A DNA stretch of 64,000 bases from Streptomyces sp. NBC_01016 (GTDB lineage Bacteria > Actinomycetota > Actinomycetes > Streptomycetales > Streptomycetaceae): positions 5,580,001 to 5,644,000 of the forward strand of contig NZ_JAPEOQ010000001.1 of the NCBI RefSeq assembly GCF_026341035.1, given 5' to 3'. The position numbers were made by a program, and so were the translations under genes. The stretch's first letter is position 1. Each line of letters begins with the position of its first letter. Positions 35,773 through 43,379 of the stretch are shown here, piece after piece. The notes beneath the pieces were generated by a model, which was not told where the DNA came from, did no database searches, and saw only the letters and a program-made list of their open reading frames with translations.

Positions 35773-36249
35773 TCACTGTCCGCAGGCGCACTCCGCTGCG
35801 GCCGTGTCGGCGGTGACGGCCTGGCTCGTGCAGCAGCCGTCCCCGCCGTCGGCCCCGGCCTGCGCGCTCTTGCCGAGCGTTGCGGCGTCGGCCTTGACCA
35901 CGTACACCTCCCAGGGCTCCTGGCCGGGGCCGTGGACCCACACCTTGTCCTGGAGGGCGTAGCAGCAGGAGGTGTCGTTCTCCTCGAAGGTCGCGAGGCC
36001 CGCGTCCTTGAGCCGGCCGGTGGCCGCACCGACCTGGTCGGTGGACTCGACCTCGACGCCGAGGTGGTCGAGGCGGGTCTCCTGTCCGGGCTCGCCCTCG
36101 ATGAGGACGAGCTTCAACGGGGGCTCGGTGATGGCGAAGTTGGCGTAGCCCTCGCGGCGCTTGGCCGGTTCGGTGCCGAACAGCTTCGAGTAGAAGGTGA
36201 TCGACGCTTCCAGGTCACTGACCCGCAGGGCGAGCTGAGCACGGGACAT
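35773..36249 (-). CDS. cadI: CadI / ArsI-like glyoxalase-fold protein
   Basis: The 158-residue vicinal-oxygen-chelate protein is close to mycobacterial CadI (SRAQLALRVSDLEASITFYS, PAKRREGYANFAI). The DTSCCYA pair (Cys95-Cys96), His62 (DHLGVEVE) and Glu114 (PWEVYVV) match the arsenic-binding and iron ligands of the ArsI C-As lyase. The first ligand position of ArsI (His5) is Gln5 here, as in CadI. The tail is Cys-rich (DGGDGCCTSQ, ECACGQ). It is divergent from arsR and probably acts in arsenic or cadmium response. Whether it still cleaves C-As bonds is open. Confidence 0.93.
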   Translation of the reverse strand: MSRAQLALRVSDLEASITFYSKLFGTEPAKRREGYANFAITEPPLKLVLIEGEPGQETRLDHLGVEVESTDQVGAATGRLKDAGLATFEENDTSCCYALQDKVWVHGPGQEPWEVYVVKADAATLGKSAQAGADGGDGCCTSQAVTADTAAAECACGQ

Positions 36250-36263
36250 GGCGGTCTCCCCAT

Positions 36264-36290
36264 TCGCTTGAATCGACTCGCTTGAATCGA
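36264..36290. repeat. Twin TCGCTTGAATCGA repeats in cadI-arsR promoter region
   Basis: The 13-base sequence occurs at 36264-36276 and 36278-36290 (14-base period) in the divergent cadI-arsR gap. TTGAA-rich repeats there are likely ArsR contact sites. Further TCGATG/CATTGCG matter at 36310-36325 may also belong to the operator. Confidence 0.55.
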
Positions 36291-36355
36291 CGTCTTGTAT
36301 TGATGCCTGTCGATGCAGCATTGCGCCTTGGATCGAAGACTGTCAACATAGAAGT

Positions 36356-36763
36356 ATGTCGAAGCAAGAACTTGTGGTGTTGGGGCAGAACGGCGCGGCC
36401 GACGCGTGCTGCCCCGGGTTGCTGACCGCCCCATTGGACGAGGAACAAGCCGTTGACCTGGCGAAAGTCTTCAAGGCGCTGGGCGACCCGGTGCGTCTGA
36501 GGCTGCTGTCGATGATCGCTTCGCGGGACGGCGGGGACATCTGCGTCTGCGATCTGACGCCTGCCTTCGACCTGTCGCAGCCGACCATCTCCCACCACCT
36601 CAAGCTGCTGCGGCAGGCCGGACTGATCGACTGCGAGCGGCGCGGCACCTGGGTCTACTACTGGCTGCTGCCGGAGATGACCGACCGTCTGGCCGGCATC
36701 CTGACCCGCCCGGCGGGCACGCCGCTGCGCGACCGCGACGAGACGGCCGGAGCCGCCTCGTGA
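36356..36763 (+). CDS. arsR: ArsR-family metal(loid)-responsive repressor
   Basis: The 135-residue winged-helix repressor has LAKVFKALGDPVRLRLL, recognition helix LSQPTISHHLKLLRQAGL and the ICVCDL metalloid motif (Cys63, Cys65). There is an extra N-terminal Cys18-Cys19 pair, suggesting a three- or four-thiol As(III) site. It has little ribosome site and may be leaderless. It heads the arsR-acr3-arsC operon and should repress it and the divergent cadI. Confidence 0.95.
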   Translation: MSKQELVVLGQNGAADACCPGLLTAPLDEEQAVDLAKVFKALGDPVRLRLLSMIASRDGGDICVCDLTPAFDLSQPTISHHLKLLRQAGLIDCERRGTWVYYWLLPEMTDRLAGILTRPAGTPLRDRDETAGAAS

Positions 36764-37860
36764 GCATGGACGCACCCGAACAGGGCGTGGCCGGACGCCT
36801 GTCGTTCCTGGACCGCTATCTCGCCCTGTGGATCCTCGCCGCGATGGCGGTCGGCCTGGGCCTCGGGCGCCTGATCCCGGGCCTCGGGGACGCGCTGGCC
36901 ACGGTGACCGTCAGCGGGGTGTCCCTGCCGATCGCGCTGGGCCTGCTCGTGATGATGTACCCGGTGCTGGCCAAGGTCCGGTACGACCGTCTCGACACCG
37001 TGACCCGCGACCGGCGCATGCTGCTGCCCTCGCTGCTGCTGAACTGGATCGTCGGCCCGGCGCTCATGTTCGCCCTGGCCTGGCTGTTCCTGCCTGACCT
37101 GCCCGAGTACCGCACGGGTCTGATCATCGTCGGGCTCGCGCGCTGCATCGCCATGGTCATCATCTGGAACGACCTGGCCTGTGGGCACCGCGAGGCCGCC
37201 GCCGTGCTCGTCGCCCTCAACTCGGTCTTCCAGGTGATCGCGTTCTCCGCGCTCGGCTGGTTCTACCTCCAGGTGCTGCCCGGCTGGCTCGGCCTGGAAC
37301 AGACGAGCCTGGACGTGTCGGTGTGGGAGATCGCCCGCAGCGTGCTCATCTTCCTGGGCATCCCGCTCGCGGCCGGGTATCTGACCCGCCGCATCGGCGA
37401 GAAGGTCAAGGGCCGCACCTGGTACGAGGCGAAGCTGATCCCGCGCATCGGCCCGTTCGCCCTGTACGGGCTGCTGTTCACCATCGTCATCCTCTTCGCG
37501 CTCCAGGGCGACGCCATCACCAGCCGCCCCGTGGACGTGCTCCGTATCGCACTGCCGCTGCTCGTCTACTTCGCGCTCATGTGGGCCGGATCGATGCTGC
37601 TGGGCAGGGCGGTCGGGCTCGACTACCCGCGTGCCACCACGCTCGCCTTCACCGCCGCGGGCAACAACTTCGAGCTGGCGATCGCCGTGTCCATCGCGAC
37701 CTTCGGCGCCTCCTCCGGACAGGCACTCGCCGGCGTCGTCGGCCCGCTCATCGAGGTGCCCGTGCTGATCGGCCTGGTCTACGTCGCGTTGTACGCGCGC
37801 CGCTACTTCCCCGCCCCCGCTGCCACCGCCGTACCGCAGGAAGAGACGACCCGTGTCTGA
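36760..37860 (+). CDS. acr3: Acr3 arsenite efflux transporter
   Basis: The 366-residue membrane protein has about ten spans in the Acr3/BASS fold. The conserved Cys occurs in VGLARCIAMVIIWNDLACG and the GNNFELAIAVSIATFG motif is present. It exports As(III) from the cytoplasm using the proton motive force. GTG 36760 overlaps the arsR stop, and the 3' end overlaps arsC by 8 bases, so the three genes are one coupled operon. Confidence 0.96.
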   Translation: MSMDAPEQGVAGRLSFLDRYLALWILAAMAVGLGLGRLIPGLGDALATVTVSGVSLPIALGLLVMMYPVLAKVRYDRLDTVTRDRRMLLPSLLLNWIVGPALMFALAWLFLPDLPEYRTGLIIVGLARCIAMVIIWNDLACGHREAAAVLVALNSVFQVIAFSALGWFYLQVLPGWLGLEQTSLDVSVWEIARSVLIFLGIPLAAGYLTRRIGEKVKGRTWYEAKLIPRIGPFALYGLLFTIVILFALQGDAITSRPVDVLRIALPLLVYFALMWAGSMLLGRAVGLDYPRATTLAFTAAGNNFELAIAVSIATFGASSGQALAGVVGPLIEVPVLIGLVYVALYARRYFPAPAATAVPQEETTRV

Positions 37861-38275
37861 CACCCCGCAGCAGCCGTCGGTGCTGTTCGTCTGCGTCCAC
37901 AACGCCGGACGTTCACAGATGGCGGCCGCCTTCCTCACCCATCTTGCGGGCGACCGCGTCCACGTACGCTCGGCGGGCTCGGCCCCGGCGGAGACGGTCA
38001 ATGCGGCCGTGGCCGAAGCACTCGCCGAGGTCGGCATCGACATCTCCGCCGAGGTCCCCAAGGTCCTCACCGTGGACGCGGTCCAGGCCTCCGACGTCGT
38101 CATCACCATGGGCTGCGGCGACACCTGCCCCGTCTTCCCCGGCAAGCGCTACCTGGACTGGCAACTCCCGGACCCGGCGGGCCAGGGCGTCGACGCCGTG
38201 CGCCCCATCCGCGACGAGATCGAACAACGCGTCCGCGCGCTGATCGACGACATCGCAACGGCGGCGGACGCCTGA
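37853..38275 (+). CDS. arsC: Arsenate reductase, low-MW phosphatase type
   Basis: The 140-residue protein has the phosphatase-loop CVHNAGRS (Cys14 to Arg20) and the C-terminal DPAGQG segment. A second cysteine pair lies near GCGDTCPVFPG. It reduces arsenate to arsenite for export by Acr3. In actinobacteria the electrons may come from mycothiol/mycoredoxin or thioredoxin; the sequence alone does not decide. Start GTG 37853 lies inside acr3. Confidence 0.95.
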   Translation: MSDTPQQPSVLFVCVHNAGRSQMAAAFLTHLAGDRVHVRSAGSAPAETVNAAVAEALAEVGIDISAEVPKVLTVDAVQASDVVITMGCGDTCPVFPGKRYLDWQLPDPAGQGVDAVRPIRDEIEQRVRALIDDIATAADA

Positions 38276-38343
38276 GGATCCAGCGGCTCGGCGACCCAGC
38301 GACCCAGCGGCTCGGCGACTCGGCGCCGACCAAGGAAGGCCGT

Positions 38344-38378
38344 CGGCTCGCGGCTCAGGACAGCTGAGTCGCGAGCCG
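38344..38378. terminator. Hairpin terminator between arsC and Nudix gene
   Basis: CGGCTCGCG-GCTCAG (38344-38358) pairs with 38363-38378 with one bulged T. It overlaps the stop of the minus-strand Nudix gene. The 68 bases before it hold direct repeats of CAGCGGCTCGGCGAC. Confidence 0.75.
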
Positions 38379-38834
38379 GTCGAGGAAGACCGCCTGCGCC
38401 TTCACGATCCGATCCCGCGCCGGGTCCAGGCCGAACCAGGCCACCCGGTCCAGCTCGGGAAACTCCTGCGTGCGACCGGAACCCCGGGGCCACTCCATCG
38501 TGAACGTCCCCGGCACCATGTCCGCCGGATCCAGATCCGCCTCCACCGCCCACACGGTCACGTGTTTTCCGCCGGACTGCACCGTCTCGCCCAGCGGCAG
38601 CGCGGTCCCCTCCGGCGGTGGCAGTCCCAGCTCCTCCTGGAACTCGCGCCGCGCCGCGTCCCACGGCGTCTCGCCCTGCTCGTACTCGCCCTTCGGCACG
38701 CCCCACGCGCCCGCGTCCTTGCGCGCCCAGAACGGGCCGCCCATGTGCCCGAGCAGCACCTCGACCCCGCCCGACGCGCGCCGGAAGAGAAGCAGGCCCG
38801 CGCTGCGCTTCGTTCGCCTCGTCCCGTCAGCCAT
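38355..38834 (-). CDS. Nudix hydrolase
   Basis: The 159-residue protein has a full Nudix box (GEYEQGETPWDAARREFQEELG, around residues 49-70) and the KRSAGLLLFRRASGG strand. The family cleaves nucleoside diphosphates linked to another group. The WARKDAGAWGVPKGEYE stretch is typical of MutT-like actinobacterial members. Its start overlaps the response-regulator stop by 8 bases, so it is probably co-translated with the two-component genes. Confidence 0.95.
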   Translation of the reverse strand: MADGTRRTKRSAGLLLFRRASGGVEVLLGHMGGPFWARKDAGAWGVPKGEYEQGETPWDAARREFQEELGLPPPEGTALPLGETVQSGGKHVTVWAVEADLDPADMVPGTFTMEWPRGSGRTQEFPELDRVAWFGLDPARDRIVKAQAVFLDRLATQLS

Positions 38835-39486
38835 GCGTCAAGTCTCGGTGCAGGAAGCGGATGACCGCGAGTACACGGCGATTGTGATCCTCCGACACCG
38901 GCAGCCCCAGCTTCCCGAAGACCGCCGCGACATGCTTCTCCACCGTGCCCGCCGACACGTGCAGCGACTCGGCGATCGCCGCGTTCGACCGGCCCTCCGC
39001 CATCAGCTCCAGCACGTCCCGCTCCCGCTCCGTGAGCGAGCTCAGCTCCTCGGTCGCCCGGCCCCCACCGGCGAGCTGGGTCACCACCTCCGGGTCCAGC
39101 GCGGTGCCGCCCGCCGCGACCCGGGTGAGCGCGTCCGTGAACTCCGCGACGTTCGCCACCCGTTCCTTGAGCAGATACCCGACGCCCGCCGAGCCCTCGG
39201 CCAGCAGCCGCGTGGCGTACTTCGTCTCCACGTACTGCGAGAACAGCAGCACACCGGTCCCCGGGTGCTCGCGCCGGATGTCGATCGCCGCACGCAGCCC
39301 GTCGTCGGTGTGTGTCGGAGGCATCCGGATGTCGACGACCGTCACATCGGGCCTGTGCTCCGCCACGGCCGCCCGCAGCGCATCCGCATCGCTCACCGCA
39401 GCCACCACCTCGTGCCCCCGCATGGACAGCATCTGGGCCAGCAACTCCCGCAGCACGGCGGCGTCCTCGGCGATGACTACACGCAT
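38827..39486 (-). CDS. NarL/LuxR-type response regulator
   Basis: The 219-residue protein has a receiver domain with phospho-acceptor Asp52 (VTVVDIRMPP) and a LuxR-type helix-turn-helix (LTERERDVLELMAEGRSNAAI, near residues 150-170). It begins at ATG 39486, leaving 72 bases to the kinase stop. Partner of the histidine kinase at 39559; the likely target is the adjacent ABC transporter or its own operon. Confidence 0.95.
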   Translation of the reverse strand: MRVVIAEDAAVLRELLAQMLSMRGHEVVAAVSDADALRAAVAEHRPDVTVVDIRMPPTHTDDGLRAAIDIRREHPGTGVLLFSQYVETKYATRLLAEGSAGVGYLLKERVANVAEFTDALTRVAAGGTALDPEVVTQLAGGGRATEELSSLTERERDVLELMAEGRSNAAIAESLHVSAGTVEKHVAAVFGKLGLPVSEDHNRRVLAVIRFLHRDLTHG

Positions 39487-39558
39487 GGCCGGGATCGTCT
39501 CATGGGCCCTCTCCGCGTTCACTTCGCTCCCTCGCCTTCCGCCCGCTTCCACCTGCGC

Positions 39559-40860
39559 CTACGTGTGCAGCGGCAGCGACACCGTCACCACCGTCGGCCC
39601 GCCCGGCGGGCTCGTCACCTCCAGCGACCCGTCCACCGTCCGTGCCCGCTGCACCAGCCCCGCCAGCCCGCCGCCCGGCTCCCTGCGCGCGCCACCCTTC
39701 CCGTCGTCCGTCACCCGAAGCCGCAACGTGCCGTCCCCCGCGGCCAGTTCCACCCCGCAGCGCTGCGCCCCGCTGTGCTTTATCGCGTTGGCCAGCAGCT
39801 CCGCCACGCAGAAGTAGGCCAGGCTCTCCATCGCCGGCGCCGGCCGCTCCGGCAGATCCACGCTGACGTCCACGGGCAGCGTGCTGCGCGCCGCGAGCGT
39901 GCTCAACGCGTCGCCGAGCCCGCCGTCGAGCGCGGGCGGATGCAGGCCTCGCGAGAGGTCGCGCAGCTCCGTGAGAACCTCCGTCGCGTTGTCCCGCGCC
40001 GTCTCCACCATGCGGTGCAGCTCCGGCCGGTCCCGGTCGTCCAATTGCTCGCGCACCATGTCCAGGCTCATCGCGAGCGCCACCAGGCGGACCTGCGCCC
40101 CGTCGTGCAGATCCCGCTCGAGCCGGCGCAGCCGCTCATTGGCGTCCTCCACCGCCAGCGCCCGCTTCTCCTCCAGGTCGCGGACCCGGTCGGCCAGCTC
40201 ACCGGGGCCGAGCAGCGCCGGCATCAACGTGCGATCCGCCTTGACGGCGATCCGGACCAGCCACGGCGCCACCACGACGATCAGCAGCCCCCGCAGCGCG
40301 ACACCGAACGCTTCAGCCGGCGAGTGCACTTGCGGCTCACCGCCCCACGGCAACGGCGTCACCAGCGTCAGATCCTCGGGCGTGAACAACCACCGCACCG
40401 GCGCCGCGATGTTCACCGCGCCGATCACCCACCACGTCAGCCCGTACAGGCCCACCGTCGCCAGCGGCAGCTTCACCAGCACGTACGCGACCGCCCGCCA
40501 CGCCGCCCCGTCCCGCAGCCGCGCCTCCACGCGCGCGAACGTCCCGCCCTCGGCCGACGGCGGGCCCGGCGCAGCTACCCGCTCGCCCAGCAGCGCGCCC
40601 GCAAGACGTCGGTGCAGCGCGCCGAGTCCACGGGCCAGGCCGAGCCCGGCCAGCAGGAACACCGCGCCGAGAACCGCCCCGACCACCGTCAGGGTCAGCG
40701 CCGACCCCAGGGCCAGCGCGACCACGACCAAGAGGAAGCCCGCGAGCGCGGGGACGTAGGACAGCAGGCAGTACGCCGCCTCCGCCCACGCCCGCCGCGT
40801 CACGCAGGCCGTCAACGCGGCCCGTACGGTCGGCAGGCCGATGAGGGGGAAGTCAGGCAT
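39559..40860 (-). CDS. Sensor histidine kinase (HisKA_3 type)
   Basis: The 433-residue kinase has several N-terminal hydrophobic segments (residues 30-75, 125-150 and 185-205). The HisKA_3 phospho-acceptor His252 is in RDLHDGAQVRLVAL, and the ATPase domain has ELLANAIKHSGA. It autophosphorylates and signals to the response regulator. Its start overlaps the ABC permease stop by 8 bases, so transporter, kinase, regulator and Nudix genes form one operon. Confidence 0.95.
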   Translation of the reverse strand: MPDFPLIGLPTVRAALTACVTRRAWAEAAYCLLSYVPALAGFLLVVVALALGSALTLTVVGAVLGAVFLLAGLGLARGLGALHRRLAGALLGERVAAPGPPSAEGGTFARVEARLRDGAAWRAVAYVLVKLPLATVGLYGLTWWVIGAVNIAAPVRWLFTPEDLTLVTPLPWGGEPQVHSPAEAFGVALRGLLIVVVAPWLVRIAVKADRTLMPALLGPGELADRVRDLEEKRALAVEDANERLRRLERDLHDGAQVRLVALAMSLDMVREQLDDRDRPELHRMVETARDNATEVLTELRDLSRGLHPPALDGGLGDALSTLAARSTLPVDVSVDLPERPAPAMESLAYFCVAELLANAIKHSGAQRCGVELAAGDGTLRLRVTDDGKGGARREPGGGLAGLVQRARTVDGSLEVTSPPGGPTVVTVSLPLHT

Positions 40861-41650
40861 CGCGACGCGCCAGCAGCCGGTCGCCCACGGCGAGGAACGC
40901 CGCCGTGTACAGGCACAGCACCCCGAACCCGGCCCAGGGCGACAGCATCCCGTCGACCGGCACCGTCACCGCCAGCGAATTGCCCGCGATCATCGTCGGG
41001 AAGAACTTCGCGACCGTCGTCCCCGTGGTCCCGGCCAGCAGCGCGGGCAGCACATATGTGATGCCGACCAGGACACCTATCGCGCTCGCCGTGTGCCGGG
41101 TGATCGTGCCGATCCCGAGCCCCATCAGGCCGACCATCGCCAGATACGCGCCCGACATGAGCACGGCGCGCAGCACAGCGGGGTCACCGAGCGAAGGATG
41201 CGGGACACCGGGGGAGAGTGCCGCGGTCCCCGCGAGGAACGACACGAACGTGACCACCTCGCCGATGGCCAGCGCGAGACCGCCGAACACCGCGGCCTTC
41301 GCCGCCAGCGCGAGCCGCCGGTCCGGCACCGCGGCCAGCGTCGAGCGGATCGTCCCCGACGCGTACTCGCCGGATATCACGAGGACACCCAGCACGCCGA
41401 TGATGAGCTGCCCGAGGGCCACACCCGCCAGGACATTGTTCGTCGGGTCGAAGGACGCCACCTTCGAAGCACCCTGCGGCGCCTTGGTGTTGGCCATCGT
41501 CACGACCCCCATGGCGATCATGCCGACCACGGTGAGGAGCAGCGCGTACATTGTCGACCGCAGGCTCCGCAGCTTGATCCACTCCATCCGGGCGGCCTGC
41601 CGGAAGCCATGGTGCCCCGCCAGGGCGGGCGCGTACGTCACGGTGCTCAT
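40853..41650 (-). CDS. ABC-2 type transporter permease
   Basis: The 265-residue membrane protein has six predicted spans. The first hydrophobic segment follows EWIKLRSLRSTMYALLLTVV, and the ISGEYASGTIRSTLAAVP motif is typical of ABC-2 permeases of the drug or bacitracin-export group. It works with the ATPase at 41647 (overlap 4 bases). Co-occurrence with a two-component system suggests drug or envelope-stress efflux (inferred). Confidence 0.93.
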   Translation of the reverse strand: MSTVTYAPALAGHHGFRQAARMEWIKLRSLRSTMYALLLTVVGMIAMGVVTMANTKAPQGASKVASFDPTNNVLAGVALGQLIIGVLGVLVISGEYASGTIRSTLAAVPDRRLALAAKAAVFGGLALAIGEVVTFVSFLAGTAALSPGVPHPSLGDPAVLRAVLMSGAYLAMVGLMGLGIGTITRHTASAIGVLVGITYVLPALLAGTTGTTVAKFFPTMIAGNSLAVTVPVDGMLSPWAGFGVLCLYTAAFLAVGDRLLARRDA

Positions 41651-42390
41651 CGGGCTCCTCCTGCCTGGTACACGGGTCCTGCCTGGTACACGGCCGCGCT
41701 CCCGGTGAGCGCGAAGAACGACTCCTCCAACGAGCGTCCGCCCGCCGTGAGTTCGGCGACCGAGGTGTCCGCGAGCAGCCTGCCCTGGCCGATCACCAGG
41801 AGATGGTCGGCTGTCAGGGCCATCTCGCTGATCAAATGGCTCGACAGCAGGACCGTACGTCCCTCGGCGGCCAGTGAGCGCAGCAACTCCCTTATCCAGC
41901 GCACGCCTTCGGGGTCCAGGCCGTTCACCGGCTCGTCGAACAGCAGCACCGCCGGGTCGCCCAGGAGCGCCGACGCGATCCCGAGGCGCTGCGCCATGCC
42001 GAGCGAGAACGAACCCGCCCGCTTGTGCGCGACCGACGCCAGACCGACGGTCTCAAGGACCGCGTCCACCCGCGCCGGATCGATGCCGCCGCCCGCGGCG
42101 AGCGCCGCGAGATGGCTGCGCGCGCTGCGGCCCGGATGGAACGTGCGGGCCTCAAGGAGCGCGCCGACGCGGCGCAGCGGCCAGTCCAGCTCGGCGTACG
42201 GGCGGCCGTCGATCGTGACGTGCCCTGCGTCCGGCCGGTCGAGACCCATGATCATGCGCATGGTCGTGGACTTCCCCGACCCGTTCGGCCCGAGGAACCC
42301 TGTGACGCTCCCGGGGCGCACCCGAAAGCTCAGATCCTCCACGGCGACCGTCTCGCCGTACCGCTTGGTGAGACCCCTGGCCTCGATCAT
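41647..42390 (-). CDS. ABC transporter ATP-binding protein
   Basis: The 247-residue ATPase has Walker A GPNGSGKSTT, signature FSLGMAQRLGIASALLG and Walker B VLLFDEPVNGLDPEG. It is the first gene of the transporter/two-component operon. ATG 42390 is preferred over GTG 42393 because of GGGAG spacing. The C-terminus carries an in-frame duplication (VYQAGPVYQAG) from an 18-bp repeat. Confidence 0.96.
   Translation of the reverse strand: MIEARGLTKRYGETVAVEDLSFRVRPGSVTGFLGPNGSGKSTTMRMIMGLDRPDAGHVTIDGRPYAELDWPLRRVGALLEARTFHPGRSARSHLAALAAGGGIDPARVDAVLETVGLASVAHKRAGSFSLGMAQRLGIASALLGDPAVLLFDEPVNGLDPEGVRWIRELLRSLAAEGRTVLLSSHLISEMALTADHLLVIGQGRLLADTSVAELTAGGRSLEESFFALTGSAAVYQAGPVYQAGGAR
41659..41694. 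repeat. 18-bp direct duplication in ABC ATPase C-terminus
   Basis: TCCTGCCTGGTACACGGG (41659-41676) is followed directly by a near-identical copy (41677-41694). It adds six residues in frame and leaves the domain intact. Confidence 0.9.
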
Positions 42391-42492
42391 CACGACTCCC
42401 TCTGCCCGCGCGCTCTGGCGTCACGTCCTTCGTGTGACATCCACGCTATGAACCGGGACGATCCGCCGGAACGAGGTTGTCCTCCGACCCTG

Positions 42493-42510
42493 CTGGGGGA
42501 AATCCCCCAG
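42493..42510 (-). terminator. Hairpin downstream of GAF gene
   Basis: CTGGGGG-AAAT-CCCCCAG, a 7-bp stem with a 4-base loop, lies past the stop of the minus-strand GAF gene and before the ATPase start. Probable terminator. Confidence 0.6.
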
Positions 42511-42538
42511 GCCGCGGACGCGGGGGAGGAGTTCCGCG

Positions 42539-42574
42539 CTGGGGCTGGGGCTGGGGCTGGGGCTGGGGCTGGGG
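42539..42574. repeat. Hexanucleotide (CTGGGG)6 microsatellite
   Basis: Six exact CTGGGG units, followed by degenerate copies to about 42615, lie between the GAF gene stop (42627) and its terminator. The G-runs could form a quadruplex on the plus strand. Confidence 0.92.
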
Positions 42575-42626
42575 CCGAGGTCGGGGCTGGGGTCAGGGTC
42601 GGAGTCGGGTCGAGGCGGGTGTTCCT

Positions 42627-43154
42627 TCAGGCCCGCCTCCGCGGCAAGACCCCCAACGCCGTCGCGTCCGCGAGATGCTGTCCCAGGCGCAACCGCTCCG
42701 GCCCGATCGGCCCCGACAGCTCCGACAGCAGACTCAGCGAGCCCACCGCCCCGTCCGAGGCCCGCAGCGGCACCGCCACCACACACGCGAAGCCCATGCT
42801 GCGCGCCATCGCCGTGTACGACGGCCAGTTGGCGCGCGCGTACGGATGCGCGAGCGGGACGCCGCTGATGGCCGTCGCGGAGCTGCGGCAGTCCAGGCCG
42901 GGACCCTCGCCCCACGTCAACGCGGCCCGCTCCAGGCGCAGACCGCGTGGATCGGACGCCGCGACCTCGACCCGGGTCGCGGGTGGATTCAGCACCGCCA
43001 CCGCCGACGCCACTCCGAGCAGCGACACGCAACTGCCGACGAGCACGCCGAGGGCCTGAGCACCGCCCCGTACGGCGGCGTCGGCCACTTCGACGAACGC
43101 CGTCGCCAGCCGTTCGCTGTCCACCTGGTACGGCTCGTACGGCACGCCACGCAT
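42627..43154 (-). CDS. GAF-domain protein lacking the expected ANTAR tail
   Basis: The 175-residue protein starts at ATG 43154 (RGVPYEPYQVDSERLATAFV). It is a single GAF domain ending GQHLADATALGVLPRRRA. Streptomyces proteins of this type usually continue past LADATALG into an ANTAR RNA-binding domain. Here a stop comes immediately, followed by the CTGGGG repeats. It may therefore be a truncated regulator or a GAF-only sensor. No downstream ANTAR-like reading frame is evident. Confidence 0.75.
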   Translation of the reverse strand: MRGVPYEPYQVDSERLATAFVEVADAAVRGGAQALGVLVGSCVSLLGVASAVAVLNPPATRVEVAASDPRGLRLERAALTWGEGPGLDCRSSATAISGVPLAHPYARANWPSYTAMARSMGFACVVAVPLRASDGAVGSLSLLSELSGPIGPERLRLGQHLADATALGVLPRRRA

Positions 43155-43269
43155 GACGGCCCCCTCGCCCCTGTCTGGTCCGCCCCGCACGGCGCAGCCA
43201 TCCGCCCTGCCACTTGCCCGTCGGGCGGACTGTGCTCAGGGGGTATGCCCCCTGAATGGGCCGCACGAA

Positions 43270-43370
43270 CCAAACCCACGCCGACCAACCCCATGTCGAC
43301 CAAACTCACGCCGACCCAACCCGAGCCGACAGAAACCGCGCCAACCACAGCCGCGCCAACCGAAGTCGCG
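43270..43370. repeat. Seven degenerate 15-bp tandem repeats
   Basis: Units resembling CCAAACCCACGCCGA repeat with a 15-base period (43270, 43285, 43300, 43315, a short 11-base copy at 43330, 43341, 43356). They fill the gap after the MFS gene stop. The period of five codons keeps one frame open on each strand, but no gene start supports translation. Confidence 0.88.
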
Positions 43371-43379
43371 CGTACCGGC

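Noticed and set aside
43270..43370. Coding repeat protein (Pro-Thr-rich) on the plus strand after the MFS gene
   Set aside because: No ribosome site or conserved domain; the open frame follows from the 15-base period.
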